Assembly (NCBI GenBank): GCA_902553145.1
Contig: CACDKD010000002.1
Coordinates: 286,990 to 350,989, forward strand
DNA from: an uncultured Gammaproteobacteria bacterium
GTDB lineage: Bacteria; Pseudomonadota; Gammaproteobacteria; Steroidobacterales; UBA11654
Reading direction: 5' to 3'
DNA length: 64,000 nt
Part shown: in pieces, positions 54,694 to 63,439 of the stretch
How positions within the stretch are numbered: the first letter of the stretch is position 1
Layout: every line of letters starts with the position of its first letter
Notes under the pieces: generated by a model
What the model saw: the letters and a program-made list of their open reading frames with translations, nothing else
Database searches by the model: none
Told to the model about the DNA's origin: nothing
Program-made: the position numbers and the translations under genes

Positions 54694-57600
54694 TTAGAAC
54701 TGATATTTAAGCCCCATTTGTATTTGCCATCTGGATTGTCCAGAGTTATCTCTAATGAAATAACTGTCATCGTCATCCACTCCTCGAATGATGAATCGAC
54801 CTTGGTCGTCAGTGCCATTAACAAGTATTTGTCTACTGTTATTGTAGTTGTACTCATATACGTGGCCATCTTCATCGTCAAGCATATTCAGGACATTAAG
54901 AAGGTCTAAGAAGAATATAAATTTATGACCATCCATTGGGCTCGGCAACTCTTGTGTCACTCTGACATCAAGTCTGCTATATCCTGGTGTTGTGAATGCG
55001 TTTCTAGGCGCATAAGTGCCTTTGTACTTAGCAAGTGGTCCACTGTTGATGTGGTCCATTACAGCAGCACCAGCAGCAGCATCTGTAAATACCACATTTG
55101 GATCATCAAGACCGGAAGGGACATATGCGAGACTATAATCTGCATAGAACTTACTATAGCAACGACCACTGCTTCCTTCGCAACCACCGACTGGTCTGTA
55201 TGAAGGCTCATCGAACGTGATACTGTATGGCTCTCCAGACTTTCTCACATAAATTGCTGAGATTCTGGTCTCATTGTCGCCAAAGAACATATTTCTATAT
55301 TCTAGTCCAGCTATGATCTTTCTTGAAGTCATGAACGATGAACGTGCTGCAGGAACGTTTTCACCATCCCAACGCTGTGTGTATCCATAGGACGATTCAG
55401 CTTGCGAAGATGTTAGAGCATAGACGTCTTCGGCATCAACTGTAGCCCAAGATGCAAAATAGCTGAAGCCATTATCAAATGATTTTCTGACAGAAGCAGA
55501 CCATGCTTCAGCGCCACCTTCACTGGTATTTGTCAAGAGGTAGTCCCCAGGGCCATGAGAGTATCGGCCTCTGCCATCAGCTAGAGTAGCCTCAAGCTCT
55601 ATTCCAAGCTCTCTATAGAATACTCCTTCGTTGGTACTATCTCTGTTGTACTCAAGTGTAAGCTCATATCCGTTTTCCGTTGTAATATCTAATGCGATAT
55701 TTCCTCTCCAGCTGCTTGGAGCCTCAAAATCCGGATCAGTTGTTTGAGCATCGTTATAGTATGGCGATGATGGAATGCAGTAATCGCTTGTTGGACCTAC
55801 CCAAAAAAATGTAGGATCGCCTGCTGGCATTTTACCAACTGTTCCACCACATCTAAACGATGGAAGATCGTCGTCCCAACCATAGATTCTCCAATAGTCG
55901 GAAGCTCCTCCGGAGCGGCTGTAGGCATTTCCATACCAAACATTGGGAATTCGACCCATAAAGAGTCCGTATCCACCTCTGATTTCTGCACTGATCACTC
56001 TATCGGAATTGCCGAATAGAGATTCTGATGCATCGTAATTAAAACCAATTCTTGGTTGAACAACGCTCATATCGAATTTTTGAGCGTTGCTGAATCCATT
56101 TCGTTCAACAAATTTTGGATTTTCTCTTGGTGCATCAGGTGTTTCAACTTGATCATATCTCACGCCCACATTAAGCGTTAGATCGCCCAAATAAATTTTA
56201 TCTCCAATGTAGAGAGTTGTTTTCTCAAGGTTGAAGTTTGCTGCAACTGGGTCAACCTCAAGTATGCCGCCTTGAGGAACATGTGCTCTTAAATAGCTGT
56301 ACTCGCCGGCCTCATAATCTGCAATCGAATTGAATCTAACTTCACCGTTGTAACGAGAAATAAACAGGTTATATAGACTGGTGTCTTCAATATCTATCCC
56401 TGCCGTTACGACGTGATTACCAAGATCGTATGTTGCCTTAAAGCTGATGTAGTCAGAGCTAGTTTCAATCTTATTGGCTGCTCTGTATCTCTCTCCACCC
56501 AATCGGATGCTGTCTTCTCCAACATAGATTGTCATTTCAGGAATCGTAAGCCCTGGAGAATAGGGGTCGCTGAGATATTCATAGGTTGAATACCTTACTT
56601 TTGTAGATAAACGATCATTCCAATCACTGTAGAGTGTAATGGAATTTCTTTCTATCTCAGGAGCATAGTACACCCAGTTACTACTAAATCGGTTGTAACC
56701 ACCTGCTGGAAGACTGTCTTCATCACTCTGATAGAGGAAAACTGCCCTGTGAATGTCATTGATGTTCGCATTCAACTTAATGATTGTTTTCTCACCAGTC
56801 TCAGGAGCAGTAAAGCCTGTGAATTCACCGGGATCAAAACCATATCGGTCCTTAGAAATTCTGACGAGTTCAGCAATATCAGCTTCGGTAGCACTTTCTG
56901 CTTTATTAGGAAAGTTGCTGTCTGCAGCACCATACAAAGCCGGAAGGCCTGATTCAAACTCTTCGTAACCAACAAAGAAGAAAAGCTTATCCTCTATGAT
57001 TGGACCGCTGAATGTGAAACCTTTTGTTTCTTCAGAAAATTCAGCGAAGTCCTGGTCAAATAGTTCGCCAACATCGTCCTCATCTCTTTCGATAAAGAAG
57101 ACGCTGCCATGAAACTCGTTGGAACCTGACTTTGTTACAGTGGCGATGGAGCCGCCAGTTGTGTTTCCTCTGGAAACATCATAAGGCGTTATATCAACTG
57201 AAATTTGATCAACAAATTCCATACTGATCGGATTACGCATACTGCCAAAACCATTGTCGTTTAGTCCGAATGGATCATTGAAGCTCACACCATCAACGGA
57301 AAAGTCATTGAAACGCTCATGAGCACCCATTACGGTGATTGAACTGTTTTTACTGTTTTCGGTATTGATGCTGACTCTTGGATCAAACTTTGCAAAGTCA
57401 GCAATTGAGCGGTTAATTGTTGGTACACCAGCAATTGCATCTTCTCCAAGAGAGATTCCTCCACCCATCCTTATCATGCCACTTGTCGCTGAAGCAGTTA
57501 CACCAATTTCTTCCATATCATTTGAAACTAAAGTGATTTCTATTGCTGCAGTCTTATTCAGAACAAGATATAAACCTGACTGTGATTGTGATTGATAACC

Positions 57601-57840
57601 TGACGCGCTTGCATTGATCTCATATGGACCACCAATGAGCAAATCAGATACAAAAAACAGGCCGTCTTCATTGGCCGTTCTTGTTTTCCTTGTACCAGTT
57701 GGTACGTGCGTTACTGTAACTTCAGCTCCAGGAACATTGGCAACACCTCTGATTGACGAAGTCGTTTCTACTTCGGCAAAAGTCGATGTTGAGAATACAA
57801 ATAGTGCTGAGAGTACAAATGCGTATAATTTTCTAGGCAT
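54694..57840 (-). CDS. Oar-like TonB-dependent outer-membrane receptor
   Basis: About 1048 residues. The start is placed at MPRKLYAFVLSALFVFSTSTFA, because GAGGA sits 7 nt before that ATG; a start four codons earlier is possible. After the signal peptide comes a carboxypeptidase-regulatory-like Ig domain (about 22-110: SSIRGVANVPGAEVTVTHVPTGT), then the plug (SIADFAKFDPRVS, TKSGSNEFHGSVFFIERD) and a large beta-barrel ending in Phe (MGLKYQF). This architecture is the Oar/TonB group, for large substrates such as peptides or glycans. No partner gene is adjacent, so the substrate is unknown. Confidence 0.92.
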   Translation of the reverse strand: MPRKLYAFVLSALFVFSTSTFAEVETTSSIRGVANVPGAEVTVTHVPTGTRKTRTANEDGLFFVSDLLIGGPYEINASASGYQSQSQSGLYLVLNKTAAIEITLVSNDMEEIGVTASATSGMIRMGGGISLGEDAIAGVPTINRSIADFAKFDPRVSINTENSKNSSITVMGAHERFNDFSVDGVSFNDPFGLNDNGFGSMRNPISMEFVDQISVDITPYDVSRGNTTGGSIATVTKSGSNEFHGSVFFIERDEDDVGELFDQDFAEFSEETKGFTFSGPIIEDKLFFFVGYEEFESGLPALYGAADSNFPNKAESATEADIAELVRISKDRYGFDPGEFTGFTAPETGEKTIIKLNANINDIHRAVFLYQSDEDSLPAGGYNRFSSNWVYYAPEIERNSITLYSDWNDRLSTKVRYSTYEYLSDPYSPGLTIPEMTIYVGEDSIRLGGERYRAANKIETSSDYISFKATYDLGNHVVTAGIDIEDTSLYNLFISRYNGEVRFNSIADYEAGEYSYLRAHVPQGGILEVDPVAANFNLEKTTLYIGDKIYLGDLTLNVGVRYDQVETPDAPRENPKFVERNGFSNAQKFDMSVVQPRIGFNYDASESLFGNSDRVISAEIRGGYGLFMGRIPNVWYGNAYSRSGGASDYWRIYGWDDDLPSFRCGGTVGKMPAGDPTFFWVGPTSDYCIPSSPYYNDAQTTDPDFEAPSSWRGNIALDITTENGYELTLEYNRDSTNEGVFYRELGIELEATLADGRGRYSHGPGDYLLTNTSEGGAEAWSASVRKSFDNGFSYFASWATVDAEDVYALTSSQAESSYGYTQRWDGENVPAARSSFMTSRKIIAGLEYRNMFFGDNETRISAIYVRKSGEPYSITFDEPSYRPVGGCEGSSGRCYSKFYADYSLAYVPSGLDDPNVVFTDAAAGAAVMDHINSGPLAKYKGTYAPRNAFTTPGYSRLDVRVTQELPSPMDGHKFIFFLDLLNVLNMLDDEDGHVYEYNYNNSRQILVNGTDDQGRFIIRGVDDDDSYFIRDNSGQSRWQIQMGLKYQF

Positions 57841-58163
57841 TTTTTTCCTCATTTACTTAGTAAATAACTTAATTTTAAACATGTTTTTATGGCATTTCTG
57901 CCGTTATTCAAATGCTAAAACTATTCCTTGATTATTACAAGATGATTACGGATAGATAGATATTAGATTAAGTTTAAAAAAAAAAATTGAATAATTCAAA
58001 CATTACCATAATTTATCTCTCTAAAATATTGATAAGAAAAGAATAAATTTTTTCAGTGAAATAGATTTCGTTTAGCGACCTGAAATGAAGGATATCTTGT
58101 ATTGGGACAATGTGTTACAAAAAAACAACAAAATAGTGGCGTCTAAAATTAATTAGCGCAATT
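57841..58163. other. 323-bp AT-rich intergenic region
   Basis: It separates the TonB-receptor start from the end of the oxidoreductase gene (both minus). It must contain the receptor promoter, but no convincing -35/-10 pair or Fur box was found. A short GGCA-TTTC-TGCC inverted repeat lies at 57891-57902. Confidence 0.5.
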
Positions 58164-58607
58164 TCAAATCTTTCTGCACACAAAAACAGGGATACTCCTT
58201 TCTGTTACTCTCTGATAATTTTCATACCCTGAGTATGCTGCAACAATCATCGGCCAGTATTCTTTTTTTTCTTCGTCTGATAATTCAAATGCTCTCATCT
58301 TGAAGTGGTCGGAAAAAACCTGCATCTCAATTTCAGGATTCTCCCTTAAGTTGTAATACCAAAGTGGATTTGTCTTGGCTCCTCCTTGGGATGCTACAAG
58401 AATGTAATCATCTCCATGCGGTATCGTGAGTAAAGCAATCTTGATCATGTTTCCTGTTTTTCTGCCTTTCACTATCATTATGCAAAATGGTAATCCGTTA
58501 TACTCACCGATGAACCTTCCATCGTACTTCTCGTAAATCCAAATATGAAATCGATTGAGTGATTTAATCAGAGGTTTAAATAATTCAGGTTTTCGCCATG
58601 GATACAT
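58164..58607 (-). CDS. Deazaflavin-dependent nitroreductase-family protein (Ddn/DUF385)
   Basis: 147 residues. The start is placed at MYPWRKPELFKPLIK (58605-58607); a longer frame would overlap fur. GRKTGNMIKIALLTIPHGDDYILVASQGGAKTNPLWYYNLRENPEIEMQV is the F420/FMN split-barrel signature of the Ddn family. Actinobacterial members use F420 to reduce nitro compounds or quinones. Whether this organism makes F420 cannot be seen here. Confidence 0.85.
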   Translation of the reverse strand: MYPWRKPELFKPLIKSLNRFHIWIYEKYDGRFIGEYNGLPFCIMIVKGRKTGNMIKIALLTIPHGDDYILVASQGGAKTNPLWYYNLRENPEIEMQVFSDHFKMRAFELSDEEKKEYWPMIVAAYSGYENYQRVTERSIPVFVCRKI

Positions 58608-58626
58608 ATGGTTAAATGTTATCAAC

Positions 58627-58654
58627 TTGATATTTGAATCACCACATATAAGAT
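58627..58654 (+). promoter_or_regulatory. Possible promoter of fur
   Basis: TTGATA (58627-58632), 16 nt, TAAGAT (58649-58654). It implies a very short leader before the fur ATG at 58662. Confidence 0.35.
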
Positions 58655-58661
58655 ACAAACA

Positions 58662-59069
58662 ATGAGCAAGAATAATGAAATCAGATCTGCAGGGCTCAAA
58701 GTTACTCATGCAAGAAAGAGAATCTTAGAGGTATTGGAGACAAGTCGTAAATCTCATTTGAGTGCCGATGATATCAATAAGATTCTTATAAAAAACAACG
58801 ATGAGGTTGGGGTTGCTACTGTATACCGTGTCCTCAATCAATTTGTGGATGCAGGGATATGCATTAAGCACAATTTTGATTCCGGACAAGCTGTTTTTGA
58901 GCTCACTCCTGCTCATCATCATGATCATATGGTTTGTGTGAAGACCGGAAAGGTCATTGAATTTGAAGACGAGGTCATTGAGGAAAGGCAAGAAGAATTA
59001 GCCAAGAAACAAGGATACAAAATCGTGGATCACTCATTGGTTCTTTTTGTCGAACCCCTAGACGATTAA
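58662..59069 (+). CDS. fur: Ferric uptake regulator Fur
   Basis: 135 residues. Winged-helix part: [43 protein letters not shown]. Metal and dimer part: HHHDH at 85-89, then C92[18 protein letters not shown]. The second Cys of the CxxC found in E. coli Fur is Thr here, as in Pseudomonas Fur, and the Cys-rich tail is missing. Represses iron-uptake genes with Fe2+. Divergent from the oxidoreductase; its end overlaps fhs by 4 bp. Confidence 0.95.
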   Translation: MSKNNEIRSAGLKVTHARKRILEVLETSRKSHLSADDINKILIKNNDEVGVATVYRVLNQFVDAGICIKHNFDSGQAVFELTPAHHHDHMVCVKTGKVIEFEDEVIEERQEELAKKQGYKIVDHSLVLFVEPLDD

Positions 59070-60739
59070 AACAGACCCTGAATCAATCCTTCATCGTCAA
59101 CATCAATACCCTCTGCTGCTGGTATTCTCGGCAATCCTGGCATTGTCATAATTTCACCGCAAACAACGACTATAAATTCTGCGCCAGCAGAGAGTCTTAC
59201 TTCTCTGATCGGAACGTCATGTCCCGTAGGAGCGCCCATCAATAATGGATCCGTTGAGAAACTATATTGAGTCTTCGCCATGCATATTGGGTATTCACCA
59301 AAACCATCGTCTTCTAATTTCTTAAATTGATTTCTTACTTTCTTATCTGCAATGATTTCTGATGCACCGTAAATGTTTTTTGCTATGTATTCGGTTTTAT
59401 CCCACAGAGACATTTTATTGTCGTATAAAGGTTTAAATTCAGAAGAATTGGAGTCAGCAATTTTGACCACTTCTTCTGCTAGGTCCGATGCGCCCTTACC
59501 GCCTTTTTCCCAATGTGAGGAAATTCTGCACTCGACACCAATTTCTTTGCAGTAATTTATTATTGCGGCATGTTCATCTTTTGTATCAGTCACATAGTCA
59601 TTGATTGCAACAATGACAGGGACTCCAAATTTTGTGATATTTTCAATATGCCTTTCGAGGTTCTTACAACCCTTGGTTACCGCATCCACGTTCTCACCAC
59701 CTAGATTATCCTTGGCAATGCCTCCATGCATTTTTAGAGCCTTTGTCGTCGCGACTAGAACAACTGCATCTGGTTTTAGACCTGATTTTCTGCATTTGAT
59801 ATCGAAAAATTTCTCAGCGCCTAAATCGGCTCCAAATCCAGCCTCTGTAACCACATAATCGGCAAGTTTTAGTGCGAGCTTAGTTGAAACAACTGAATTG
59901 CATCCATGTGCGATATTGGCGAAAGGTCCGCCATGTATAAACGCGGGATTATTTTCAAGAGTTTGCACTAAGTTTGGTTGGAATGCGTCCTTTAGCAAGG
60001 CAGTGATCGCTCCATCGGCATTCAGTTGTTTTGCTCTTATGGGTTCGTTGGATCTTGAGTAGCCTATGACCATATTGCCAATCCTCTTTTTTAGATCGTC
60101 GATGTCTGATGCAAGACAAAAAACAGCCATGATTTCTGAAGCAACTGTAATGTCATAACCGCTCTGTCTCGGTATGCCATTGCCAACCCCACCAAGACCG
60201 CAAGTAATATCTCTTAACGATCGATCATTCATATCAACCACTCTCTTCCAAGTAATTCTTCTAGGATCAATATCTAATTGATTGTCCCAATGAATGTGAT
60301 TATCGATGAGTGCAGAAAGAAGGTTGTGGGCTGCTCCTATGGCATGAAAATCGCCTGTAAAATGCAAGTTAATGTCAGTCATTGGTATGACTTGGGCATG
60401 CCCTCCTCCTGCAGCACCGCCTTTCATTCCAAAACATGGCCCTAAACTCGGCTCTCTAAGACAGATCATTGCATTCTTGCCAATATGACAAAGCCCGTCG
60501 ACTAAACCAACGCTTGTGGTAGTTTTGCCTTCTCCTGCAGGAGTAGGAGAAATTGCGGTAACTAGGATTAACTTACCGTTCTTGGAATCCTTTAGCTTTT
60601 CATCATTGATTGAGAGGTCAACCTTGGATTTATATTTACCGTAACGTTCGAGATACTCCTCGCCGATACCCAACTGGTCTGCAATTTTATCAATAGTTTT
60701 AGGTTCTGCTTCTCTTGCTATTTCAATGTCTGTTTTCAT
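59066..60739 (-). CDS. fhs: Formate-tetrahydrofolate ligase
   Basis: 557 residues, full length. Makes 10-formyl-THF from formate, ATP and THF. P-loop [16 protein letters not shown] (about 65-80), [42 protein letters not shown], and [20 protein letters not shown] are family signatures. It starts 17 nt after tRNA-His. Together with folate genes elsewhere it can assimilate formate or one-carbon units, common in marine bacterioplankton. Confidence 0.97.
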   Translation of the reverse strand: MKTDIEIAREAEPKTIDKIADQLGIGEEYLERYGKYKSKVDLSINDEKLKDSKNGKLILVTAISPTPAGEGKTTTSVGLVDGLCHIGKNAMICLREPSLGPCFGMKGGAAGGGHAQVIPMTDINLHFTGDFHAIGAAHNLLSALIDNHIHWDNQLDIDPRRITWKRVVDMNDRSLRDITCGLGGVGNGIPRQSGYDITVASEIMAVFCLASDIDDLKKRIGNMVIGYSRSNEPIRAKQLNADGAITALLKDAFQPNLVQTLENNPAFIHGGPFANIAHGCNSVVSTKLALKLADYVVTEAGFGADLGAEKFFDIKCRKSGLKPDAVVLVATTKALKMHGGIAKDNLGGENVDAVTKGCKNLERHIENITKFGVPVIVAINDYVTDTKDEHAAIINYCKEIGVECRISSHWEKGGKGASDLAEEVVKIADSNSSEFKPLYDNKMSLWDKTEYIAKNIYGASEIIADKKVRNQFKKLEDDGFGEYPICMAKTQYSFSTDPLLMGAPTGHDVPIREVRLSAGAEFIVVVCGEIMTMPGLPRIPAAEGIDVDDEGLIQGLF

Positions 60740-60756
60740 CTATTACTCAACAATAA

Positions 60757-60833
60757 TGGGGTGGACGATGGGGCTCGAACCCACGACCACCTGGACCACA
60801 ACCAGGGGCTCTACCAACTGAGCTACGTCCACC
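60757..60833 (-). tRNA. tRNA-His(GTG)
   Basis: GGTGGACG/CGTCCACC acceptor includes the extra G-1 paired with C73. Anticodon stem-loop CCTGG-TTGTGGT-CCAGG. Encoded CCA. Confidence 0.96.
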
Positions 60834-60849
60834 ATTGATTGGAAAGGGT

Positions 60850-60877
60850 ATTTTGCCCGAGAAATTTTCTTAGTCAA
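60850..60877 (-). promoter_or_regulatory. Promoter of tRNA-His (and probably fhs)
   Basis: TTGACT (minus strand, 60872-60877), 16 nt, CAAAAT (60850-60855), 17 nt before the tRNA 5' end including G-1. Confidence 0.45.
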
Positions 60878-60883
60878 ATTTTC

Positions 60884-61309
60884 TCAGTCGCCAGGAACAA
60901 TCTCAACTGAGATTATTTCGTCGCCCTGTTCAATTGAATTTACTACATCCATATTTGCGGTGTGTCCAAAAACCGTATGCACACCGTCTAAATGAGGCTG
61001 AGGGCTGTGACAGATAAAGAATTGACTGCCGCCGGTATCTTTCCCTGCATGTGCCATGGAAAGAGTTCCTGCCTGATGTCTATTTACATTAATTTCACAA
61101 TCAATATGATACCCAGGTCCCCCGGTTCCAGTTCCTTGTGGACATCCGCCTTGGATGACAAAGTTTGGAATCACTCTGTGAAAATTAAGTCCATCATAGA
61201 ATCCTTTTTCGATTAAATCTGTGAAATTTTTTACTGTATTGGGCGCATCTTCATTAAAAAGATCGATCTGTATTTCGCCCTTTGCTGTTTTCATAATTAC
61301 TTGCATCAT
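60884..61309 (-). CDS. ppiB: Peptidyl-prolyl cis-trans isomerase B (cyclophilin type)
   Basis: About 141 residues, no signal peptide, so a cytoplasmic PpiB-type. [61 protein letters not shown] are the cyclophilin active-site segments. The reading frame opens with GTG, but AAGGTGA just before ATG 61309 sets the start there. The gap to arsC is 7 nt. Confidence 0.94.
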   Translation of the reverse strand: MMQVIMKTAKGEIQIDLFNEDAPNTVKNFTDLIEKGFYDGLNFHRVIPNFVIQGGCPQGTGTGGPGYHIDCEINVNRHQAGTLSMAHAGKDTGGSQFFICHSPQPHLDGVHTVFGHTANMDVVNSIEQGDEIISVEIVPGD

Positions 61310-61316
61310 AGTCACC

Positions 61317-61724
61317 TTAATTTTTTGAATCGTTATTATCCATTTGTTTAATTAATTTTTCTACATGAAGGCCAATTTGATCCCTTACTCCGATAAAACT
61401 GTCGTCATCCATATTCTTCGGATCAGGGATTTCCCATTCCAATCGAATTGTTGCTGGTATCTGCGGACATGCGTCTCCACAACCCATCGATATCATTGCT
61501 GTTACTCCATCTTGAGGCAATGAATTGATGCCCTTGGATTTATGATCACTCATGTCATACCCAATATCTGACATGAATGCTATCGCCTTAGGATTGACTT
61601 TGCCACTGGGCTTTGAGCCCGCGCTTAAAAATTGATATCCATCGGTTCGCATCATTTTTCCAAAAGCTTCAGCAATTTGACTTCTACAAGAGTTTTCAAC
61701 GCATAAAAAAACAATGGTCTTCAT
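61317..61724 (-). CDS. arsC: Arsenate reductase / low-molecular-weight phosphatase-like protein (ArsC, thioredoxin-coupled type)
   Basis: 135 residues. The P-loop C8-VENSC-R14-S is the CX5R motif. MGCGDACP supplies two more Cys (C82, C86) in the position of the C82/C89 relay of the S. aureus pI258 enzyme, but with closer spacing. [12 protein letters not shown] carries the acid Asp (DP). Predicted to reduce arsenate to arsenite with thioredoxin. Other ars genes are not adjacent. Confidence 0.88.
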   Translation of the reverse strand: MKTIVFLCVENSCRSQIAEAFGKMMRTDGYQFLSAGSKPSGKVNPKAIAFMSDIGYDMSDHKSKGINSLPQDGVTAMISMGCGDACPQIPATIRLEWEIPDPKNMDDDSFIGVRDQIGLHVEKLIKQMDNNDSKN

Positions 61725-61767
61725 TCTATCTCCTTCATTCGAGTTGATGGCAGTGACTCGATTTCTG

Positions 61768-62379
61768 TCATTTTACAGCAGTCCCCCAGTAATTGTAGCC
61801 TAGGATCTTTGGAGTCTTAGGTAAGTACATTTGCTCCATATTAGGAATGGTGAATCCTGCTTCTTCTATCAATTGAGGGATGTTTTTATTGATGTTGCAG
61901 CCTCCTGAAATGTATGGCCAGAATTTATTGATGCGGTTCTGCCATTCCACTACTTTCTCTTCTGGCGCAAGACCATGCTCACAAAATAAAAGCTTTCCAT
62001 CTGGCTTTAGAACTCTCTTTATTTCCATAAGTGAAGCGGCAACATCCTCAACGGTACAAATGGTGTATGTCATTAAAACCGTATCGAATGCGTTATCATC
62101 AAATTTCATTTCTTCCGCCTTGGAGATAATAAAGTCAATTTTGGGCATTGAGTTATCGATTCTCTTTTCTGCAATCTGGATAAGCTCCTCTGATGGGTCA
62201 ATCCCTACTAAAGAACTAATATTGCTTGTGTTCAAATATGGCATGTTGAGTCCCGAGCCGATACCAACTTCAAGAACCTTGCCTTTGGCCATTGGAACAA
62301 GCTTTTGTCTCTGCTTAATGAACGGCTTTTGTCCGCATGTATAATTTAGAAGATATGGAAGAATATATTTTTCATACAT
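61768..62379 (-). CDS. Class I SAM-dependent methyltransferase
   Basis: About 203 residues. Motif I is VLEVGIGSGLNMPYL, followed by VGIDPSEELIQIAE, DTVLMTYTICTVEDV and LLFCEHGL. This matches UbiE/Methyltransf_11-type enzymes. The ATG at 62379 (MYEKYILPYLL) is preferred, since AGGCGGTG lies 9 nt upstream; a GTG four codons earlier is the alternative. Substrate unknown. Confidence 0.85.
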   Translation of the reverse strand: MYEKYILPYLLNYTCGQKPFIKQRQKLVPMAKGKVLEVGIGSGLNMPYLNTSNISSLVGIDPSEELIQIAEKRIDNSMPKIDFIISKAEEMKFDDNAFDTVLMTYTICTVEDVAASLMEIKRVLKPDGKLLFCEHGLAPEEKVVEWQNRINKFWPYISGGCNINKNIPQLIEEAGFTIPNMEQMYLPKTPKILGYNYWGTAVK

Positions 62380-62510
62380 AATCGAATGCACCGCCTAATT
62401 GACTTAATTTAATAAGTTTTTTTTATCATATAATTCATCAATGACTAAGAAATACTTTGTCTGCTAAGCAAGCAATTTCCCCATATTAGAATTTTTAAGT
62501 AGCCAGATTT

Positions 62511-62987
62511 CTAGGAAAGGAATGATTTTGATTCTTTGATAGAAAGTAAAAGTAAACCGATGAGTGCAATCACAACAAAAGGAGCAAAATCAGCTCCTGG
62601 TGTCACACCATTGCTATAGAGTTCATCGTTTGCTAAACCCAAATCAGTCAAGGGATAAATGATCAGACGTATGGCCCACTCGGAAATAAAAAGAATGTAC
62701 ATCAAAGGAATCAATTCTTTATACCTAAAAACCACAACCCAACAAAACAAACAGAAAATCAGTTGGGCAAGCCCCCAAAGCGAAAAGAAAAGATATATCA
62801 CCGGCATAGGGTCTGGATCACCTCCAATTAAATTGAAATTAGCAATCTGATGCAAACCGTATTCGTGGTAAGCCAGATGGATAATAGAACGCCATGTCAT
62901 TAAAGCTAAAAAAGCAATGAAACCCCAAAATGCAATGGGATGGCCTTGATATATATTTTTTATTTCTTTGGGAAGAATTTTATTCAC
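62511..62987 (-). CDS. Four-helix membrane protein, unknown function
   Basis: 158 residues with four hydrophobic segments (IAFWGFIAFLALM; VIYLFFSLWGLAQLIFCLFCWVVVF; LIPLMYILFISEWAIRLIIY; FAPFVVIALIGLLLL). No family recognised. The start is GTG (62985-62987), without a clear Shine-Dalgarno. Confidence 0.65.
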   Translation of the reverse strand: MNKILPKEIKNIYQGHPIAFWGFIAFLALMTWRSIIHLAYHEYGLHQIANFNLIGGDPDPMPVIYLFFSLWGLAQLIFCLFCWVVVFRYKELIPLMYILFISEWAIRLIIYPLTDLGLANDELYSNGVTPGADFAPFVVIALIGLLLLSIKESKSFLS

Positions 62988-63051
62988 GATGATGTCTAAT
63001 TTAATGCTTTTTTAAATTATACTCATTGTCTATATATTTTGGAGAATCAAT

Positions 63052-63255
63052 ATGAAAGTGGATGGGAAAACAATTGGTGATGCAAAGAAGTTTACCATTG
63101 AGGAACAGTTTCATGACTGGTTTCATGAGGGCTTAAGTTCAGATGATGTTTCGGTAAAAATTAAAAAAATGTATGAAGATTATTCTGTAAAGAAGGAAGC
63201 GAAACAAAAAGCCTTTGGAGAAAGCTTTAAAAATCTAGGAGAAAAACAAGACTAA
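63052..63255 (+). CDS. Small acidic/basic mixed protein, unknown function
   Basis: 67 residues, no membrane segment, mostly predicted helix (FTIEEQFHDWFHEGLSSDDVSVKIKKMYEDYSVK). GGAGA Shine-Dalgarno at good spacing before ATG supports translation. It ends 2 nt before the convergent basic ORF at 63258. Confidence 0.6.
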   Translation: MKVDGKTIGDAKKFTIEEQFHDWFHEGLSSDDVSVKIKKMYEDYSVKKEAKQKAFGESFKNLGEKQD

Positions 63256-63257
63256 AG

Positions 63258-63413
63258 TCAGTGAGTCTGTCTTTTTCTGATTTTCTTGATTTTTTCTCTC
63301 AAATGTTTGTTGTGAGCGTAGAGTCTTTTTAAAAGTTTTTTTCTTATTTCTCGAACTGTCCTTCTTCTGCTTCTGGCTCTATCTGATCTCTCTATTCTTG
63401 AAGCTTTATCCAT
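63258..63413 (-). CDS. 51-residue highly basic protein
   Basis: Minus-strand frame from ATG 63411-63413 to TGA 63258-63260. 22 of 51 residues are Arg or Lys (13 R, 9 K): begins MDKASRIERSDRARSRRR and ends IRKRQTH, with leucine/isoleucine spaced to form an amphipathic helix. No close family recognised. It could be a nucleic-acid or ribosome-associated peptide. The Shine-Dalgarno is weak. Confidence 0.45.
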   Translation of the reverse strand: MDKASRIERSDRARSRRRTVREIRKKLLKRLYAHNKHLREKIKKIRKRQTH

Positions 63414-63439
63414 CTTATAACTAAAGTAACATTTTCATT

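Noticed and set aside
57841-58163. Hidden small gene or Fur box in the gap before the TonB receptor
   Set aside because: Only a 23-codon plus-strand frame without Shine-Dalgarno; no 19-bp Fur-box-like palindrome found by eye.
58608-58709. Longer start for the Ddn-like gene
   Set aside because: It would overlap fur by about 48 bp, and the extra residues do not match the family.
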